Assembly (NCBI RefSeq): GCF_900496995.4
Contig: NC_044022.1
Coordinates: 16,444,938 to 16,508,937 of the forward strand
Length of the DNA: 64,000 nucleotides
DNA from: Aquila chrysaetos chrysaetos
Lineage: Eukaryota > Chordata > Aves > Accipitriformes > Accipitridae
Reading direction: 5' to 3'
How positions within the stretch are numbered: the first letter of the stretch is position 1; each line of letters begins with the position of its first letter. A program made the position numbers and the translations under genes. Shown here in pieces: positions 60,601 through 64,000 of the stretch. A model generated the notes under the pieces. That model made no database searches. It was not told the DNA's origin and saw only the letters and a program-made list of their open reading frames with translations.

Positions 60601-63483
60601 CAGAATTTCAACTTTAAGAAGTCCCTCCAAAATGAGACTTTTCAGTAATGTATAGTAGTAATAAGTCTAGTAAATAGGAAGAAAAATTTTGTTTAAAAAA
60701 AGTCTGCTTAAGTTTCTTCAAACATCATACCATTAGCATTACATAAACTGAATCCTTCACTGCACACAAAACAACTTCAAGAAACACCACTTTTTGTTGC
60801 TTCTTAGAATTTGTTTAGAGACAGGCTTTGTGATGGTGCTGACATAACTACATTGAAAGTCAAGGGATTTTACAATTTATACTCTGTAAATAGAAGTCCT
60901 TTGAGTCCCTTTTGGGCCTCCAACAAAGTCTCTGAAACAGTAAGAAAACAATCCAAAACACCATTACTTGGGCAGAAACTCTTCAAAGTAGAAGAAAACA
61001 TCCAAATTGGAATGATGGTTGCTGTTCCTACAAGTTACACTATTGCACCCTAAATTATCTTTCCCTTAGGATCTACACGGACAAATAAAGATACTATTTT
61101 TTTTTTCCAGAAGAGGCTGGGAAAAGAGAAAAGATTGGGTATCAACATTTTAATTACTGGGGAGGGATTTCAGCAGTACAGCATATGCCAAACAAACAAC
61201 AGGTTGTTTAAAAAAAAAATTTTTTTTAAATATGCCTCTGACCTAAGTTTGATAAAATTGGTTACACAGACTCCAGCATCATGCTATCGATAGGCTTTTT
61301 ATACACACAGGAATATACCACATAAACTTTAATGGTTTCCTTTAAAGATTTTTTTGCATTCTTTGACAGCTATAAAATACCTAGGTTTTACATATACAAA
61401 GAATATTGTGTCCTGATAATAGCTGTTAACGGGGAGGGAGGAATTACACTGCAACATCAGCCAAAACTAGGGGATTCTCCAGATTACGGACTTACATATC
61501 AACCTACCTCAAACTGATAACCCAAGATAGTTTTCACTTGCTTAGCCTGTTGCTTATGTTATTTTTCCACCTTTTTAAAGCACAACAATAATTGGTTTGG
61601 GATTATAAAAACACTTAAGAGATGGGAAGATATTGCAGTTACATGCAAGGCATGAAGATTGTTTCTATAAGCAATTTAGAAATAGAATGTTTCAAAGTTA
61701 GAAGGGAGCTTCCTAAATCCTATTTGCTGTGCCCACAGGTAGTCTTAAAGTGTAAGCCTCTTCTGGCTTTTTTTTTTTTTTTTGGTATCAGGATCTGCTA
61801 GCTAAAGAGAAAGAGAAGTATAATAGACACAGAGTAGTTGCTTGCAGCTTTAAACATTAATAGTGTGTGTTTCCAAAAAGTGTATGCATATATATGCACA
61901 TAACAAAGATAACTGACTGGGAACATTTACATTATAAATACATCTATTACTTAAAATATTGTGCTGCGTTTCCCACTACTGTTCAGCTTTCTGTTGGAGC
62001 ACCTTAAAACGCTGAAACACCTGATTCTTGGTAAATAAGAGCTTCAGAAATATTTAGATTACTACTAGCTGCATTTGCAATTTCAGATTGGTCCTTTTCC
62101 TTAGAATACATGAAATATCACGTTAATTTGAATTAATCTGCAAAATATTAAAAAATACTTTTCCTGCTATGAGCTGCAGTTAACTTAATGCTGCTGTAGA
62201 ATCATGAACTTTTAATCTACTAAATTAATTACTACATTGTAATCTAAAAGTTCATTCCTTCCTCTCTCTTCCCTCCCCTTTATTTTGTAGATAGATAAAG
62301 TAATTCTATAATCAGACTAAGTATCACAGCATGCAGTATATAATGACTATTGATGTGACTTAACAGTGGAAAAAGGAAAATTCAACAGTTTCTTGAAGGA
62401 CACAATGTATAAAAGACAAATGAGTAAGAGCAGAGAGATTCTAACACATATACCTCAAAAAATTTTAATCAATTCTTGGAACTTCCTTAATCTACTCAAA
62501 CTTACAAAATGATGGATATGCATAAACACACATTTGGAAAAGTATTTAAACTGACAGTTTCAGCCAGAGTTGATATTTCTTCACTAACATCATAATTACT
62601 GCACAAGAAATAAGGAACATAATATCCATTACAGTGATTTGAATATGCAGGTCTGCTTTTGTGTTAGTCATAACTAGTGAGGAAATAAAGAACTTCACAG
62701 AATTTAGGAGTTCTACCCATGAAAGGTGGTGGAGAAGACAGTGTGTGAGAGCGCAGCAGCAGAGTTAAGACATTTCAAAGTAGGACTGATAGAGAAGTGA
62801 AGAGTTCCTTCCCTGTTTCAACACAGCAAACCCACCTCAAGGGTTGGTATTTACATATTGGCAATAGGTTCATTTTGAAAGCATTGATCTGACTATACTG
62901 TACATACCTGGAGTAACGTTTTCTTTAACAGCCTCTTCTTCTGATGTAATGTTGTTTGGCCCATTTGTTTCAAGACTAGAAGGCAGATTGCTGCTTTGTA
63001 TACTCAAACTGGAGTTTCCCACTTCTAGAAATGTAGACGTGTCTTGACTTTTTGTTGAAAATTTTGAAGTCTAGTAGCAAAAAAAGAAGAAACCTTGATT
63101 TAAGATTCATTTTCTCAGAAATATGAAGGATAAAAAGTTAAAGGTAATATTTGATTTCTGGATCACATTTCTGCTACAACCAGCAAAAACACTTCCAGTT
63201 CTACATGTATAAAAAAATTATCATTGTATTTCTTCTAAACAGAAGACAGTACAGGGATTATACATTTAAATCTTACAGAAAACTTAAGCCAAAGTATTTC
63301 CTCCATCAGAGTTTTTCTGTAGTAGTACCTTGCTAAATTCTCTACTGTCTTGTGAAATTCTGTATTGAGAACAGGATGATGAAATATCAGAGTCAAGACT
63401 TGGTTCCAAAGGCTGAAAGGGCTGGTGATGGAAGTTCAGAAAAGGTCTCTCCATTTCAGGAAAATCAAGTTCAGCTGCTAGAG
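54606..63483 (-). CDS. CEP295: Centrosomal protein of 295 kDa, C-terminal nine coding exons (partial)
   Basis: CEP295 is needed for centriole elongation and centriole-to-centrosome conversion. Only the 3' part is here; the rest lies past the right edge. Coding exons in transcript order: 63329-63483, 62908-63070, 59921-60558, 58952-59125, 57705-57822, 56692-56895, 56009-56117, 55360-55459, 54606-54653, about 569 residues with all phases matching. The large 638-base exon encodes poorly conserved Ser/Glu-rich sequence. The end is the ALMS motif shared with ALMS1: LQESFLKRKKNFIQKSLKRV, LKKVGEVKVSSPEDRKSGEV, RLYNQLAEVKIRKEE, KNREKAKEFQKKMLEKLRAK and KTWKAL at the C-terminus. The last coding exon is only 48 bases. 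It converges on TAF1D, as in human. Confidence 0.93.
56120..56150. repeat. (AAAT)n microsatellite at a splice acceptor
   Basis: About six AAAT units directly upstream (in CEP295 sense) of the exon 56009-56117. On the transcribed strand the repeat forms the TTTATTTATTTAG acceptor region. Confidence 0.85.
60559..62907 (-). other. Largest CEP295 intron in the window, featureless
   Basis: A 2.3 kb AT-rich intron. A degraded CR1-like tail may lie near 61680-61740 (TAGAATGTTTCAAAGTTAGA), but similarity is weak. No snoRNA fold was recognised in it. Confidence 0.4.
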
Positions 63484-63769
63484 CTATAAGAAAAGAGGTT
63501 ATTTTAAAAACAAACAACCAACACCCCTCAAAAAAACCCCAACAGACATATCACACCTCGCATCTATATGCGGTAAATAAAGCATATAGAATTCTGCAGG
63601 TACACAAATACTAGCTTGTAAAAAAAAAAAAAAAATCTCTTTACAGCATCTAATTCTTTCACTCTGATACAATGCAGGTACAAAAAGCAGCAAGAAAGTG
63701 CTACGTTGATGCAATGTTTTTTTTTTTTTTTTTTTTATGAAAAGCTTAAGTCCATAAGCAATCTGTTCA

Positions 63770-63965
63770 GCACTTTTGAGACTGCATCAGAAGTAGCATG
63801 AGCTTCCCAGTACAAAACGCACAGTGACGCAGTGGAACAACTCCAGTGAAGAGCCACAAGGGTGATTAAAGGAAGGATGAAGAACATGATGTTGAAAGGG
63901 ATGCTACAAAAATGTGTTTGTACAATCTTAAGAAAAGGCTTGGGGGTATGGGAAAAGGGGCACAC
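63770..63965. mobile_element. Possible very old CR1 fragment at the right edge
   Basis: AACTCCAGTGAAGAGCCACA, then AGGGTGATTAAAGGAAGGAT, is reminiscent of the CR1 ORF2 segment preceding the 3' end, on the plus strand. Similarity is weak and the boundaries are guesses. Confidence 0.3.
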
Positions 63966-64000
63966 AAATTTCTGCTGTCTACTATGTCCTAAGTGACAGT

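Noticed and set aside
54654-63328. SCARNA9, which lies in a CEP295 intron in human
   Set aside because: I scanned the introns on the minus strand for paired C and D boxes with terminal stems and found none convincing; it may lie beyond the right edge.

Overview
The window is vertebrate nuclear DNA, almost certainly from a bird. It has spliced genes with GT/AG introns, CpG-island promoters, several CR1 LINE pieces (the main avian retroposon), and solo LTRs of a type I know from non-galliform (Neoaves) genomes. Five protein genes lie in the order VSTM5 (+), MED17 (-), C11orf54 homologue (-), TAF1D (+), CEP295 (-, 3' end only). This matches my recollection of human 11q21, so synteny supports each call. 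All gene models were assembled by eye from conserved protein sequence plus splice sites, and every intron phase was checked.

Layout. 1-1200: CpG-island promoter and exon 1 of VSTM5. 3742-5942: remaining VSTM5 exons. 7199-8891: two exon-like segments in phase with VSTM5 that could give a different cytoplasmic tail. 10899-23400: MED17 in 12 coding exons, with a CR1 ORF2 fragment and a solo LTR in its introns. 24117-24819: LTR-like sequence between MED17 and C11orf54. 25071-34855: C11orf54 homologue in 8 coding exons, with a second solo LTR and a CR1 3' end in its last intron. 37150-38310: CpG island shared by the divergent C11orf54 and TAF1D genes. 40676-44046: TAF1D coding exons. 44047-53600: a chain of short non-coding TAF1D exons whose introns carry box C/D and H/ACA snoRNAs. 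54277 to the right edge: the C-terminal nine coding exons of CEP295, read towards TAF1D.

Function. MED17 is a Mediator head subunit for RNA polymerase II. TAF1D is a subunit of the SL1/TIF-IB factor for RNA polymerase I, and its 3' half is a snoRNA host. I can fold ten snoRNA candidates there: two box C/D RNAs with complementarity to one conserved 28S rRNA segment (SNORD5/SNORD6-like) and eight H/ACA RNAs, two of which are paralogues. One transcription unit therefore supplies both a Pol I initiation subunit and guides that modify the rRNA product. CEP295 is a centriole protein ending in an ALMS motif. VSTM5 is a one-Ig-domain neuronal membrane protein. C11orf54 is a zinc-dependent ester hydrolase.

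I found no CRISPR array, tRNA, intact transposon or unknown protein system. The most novel items are the possible extra VSTM5 exons, the complete intronic snoRNA map with its duplicated H/ACA gene, and the stop-codon arrangement that should send fully spliced TAF1D RNA to nonsense-mediated decay.
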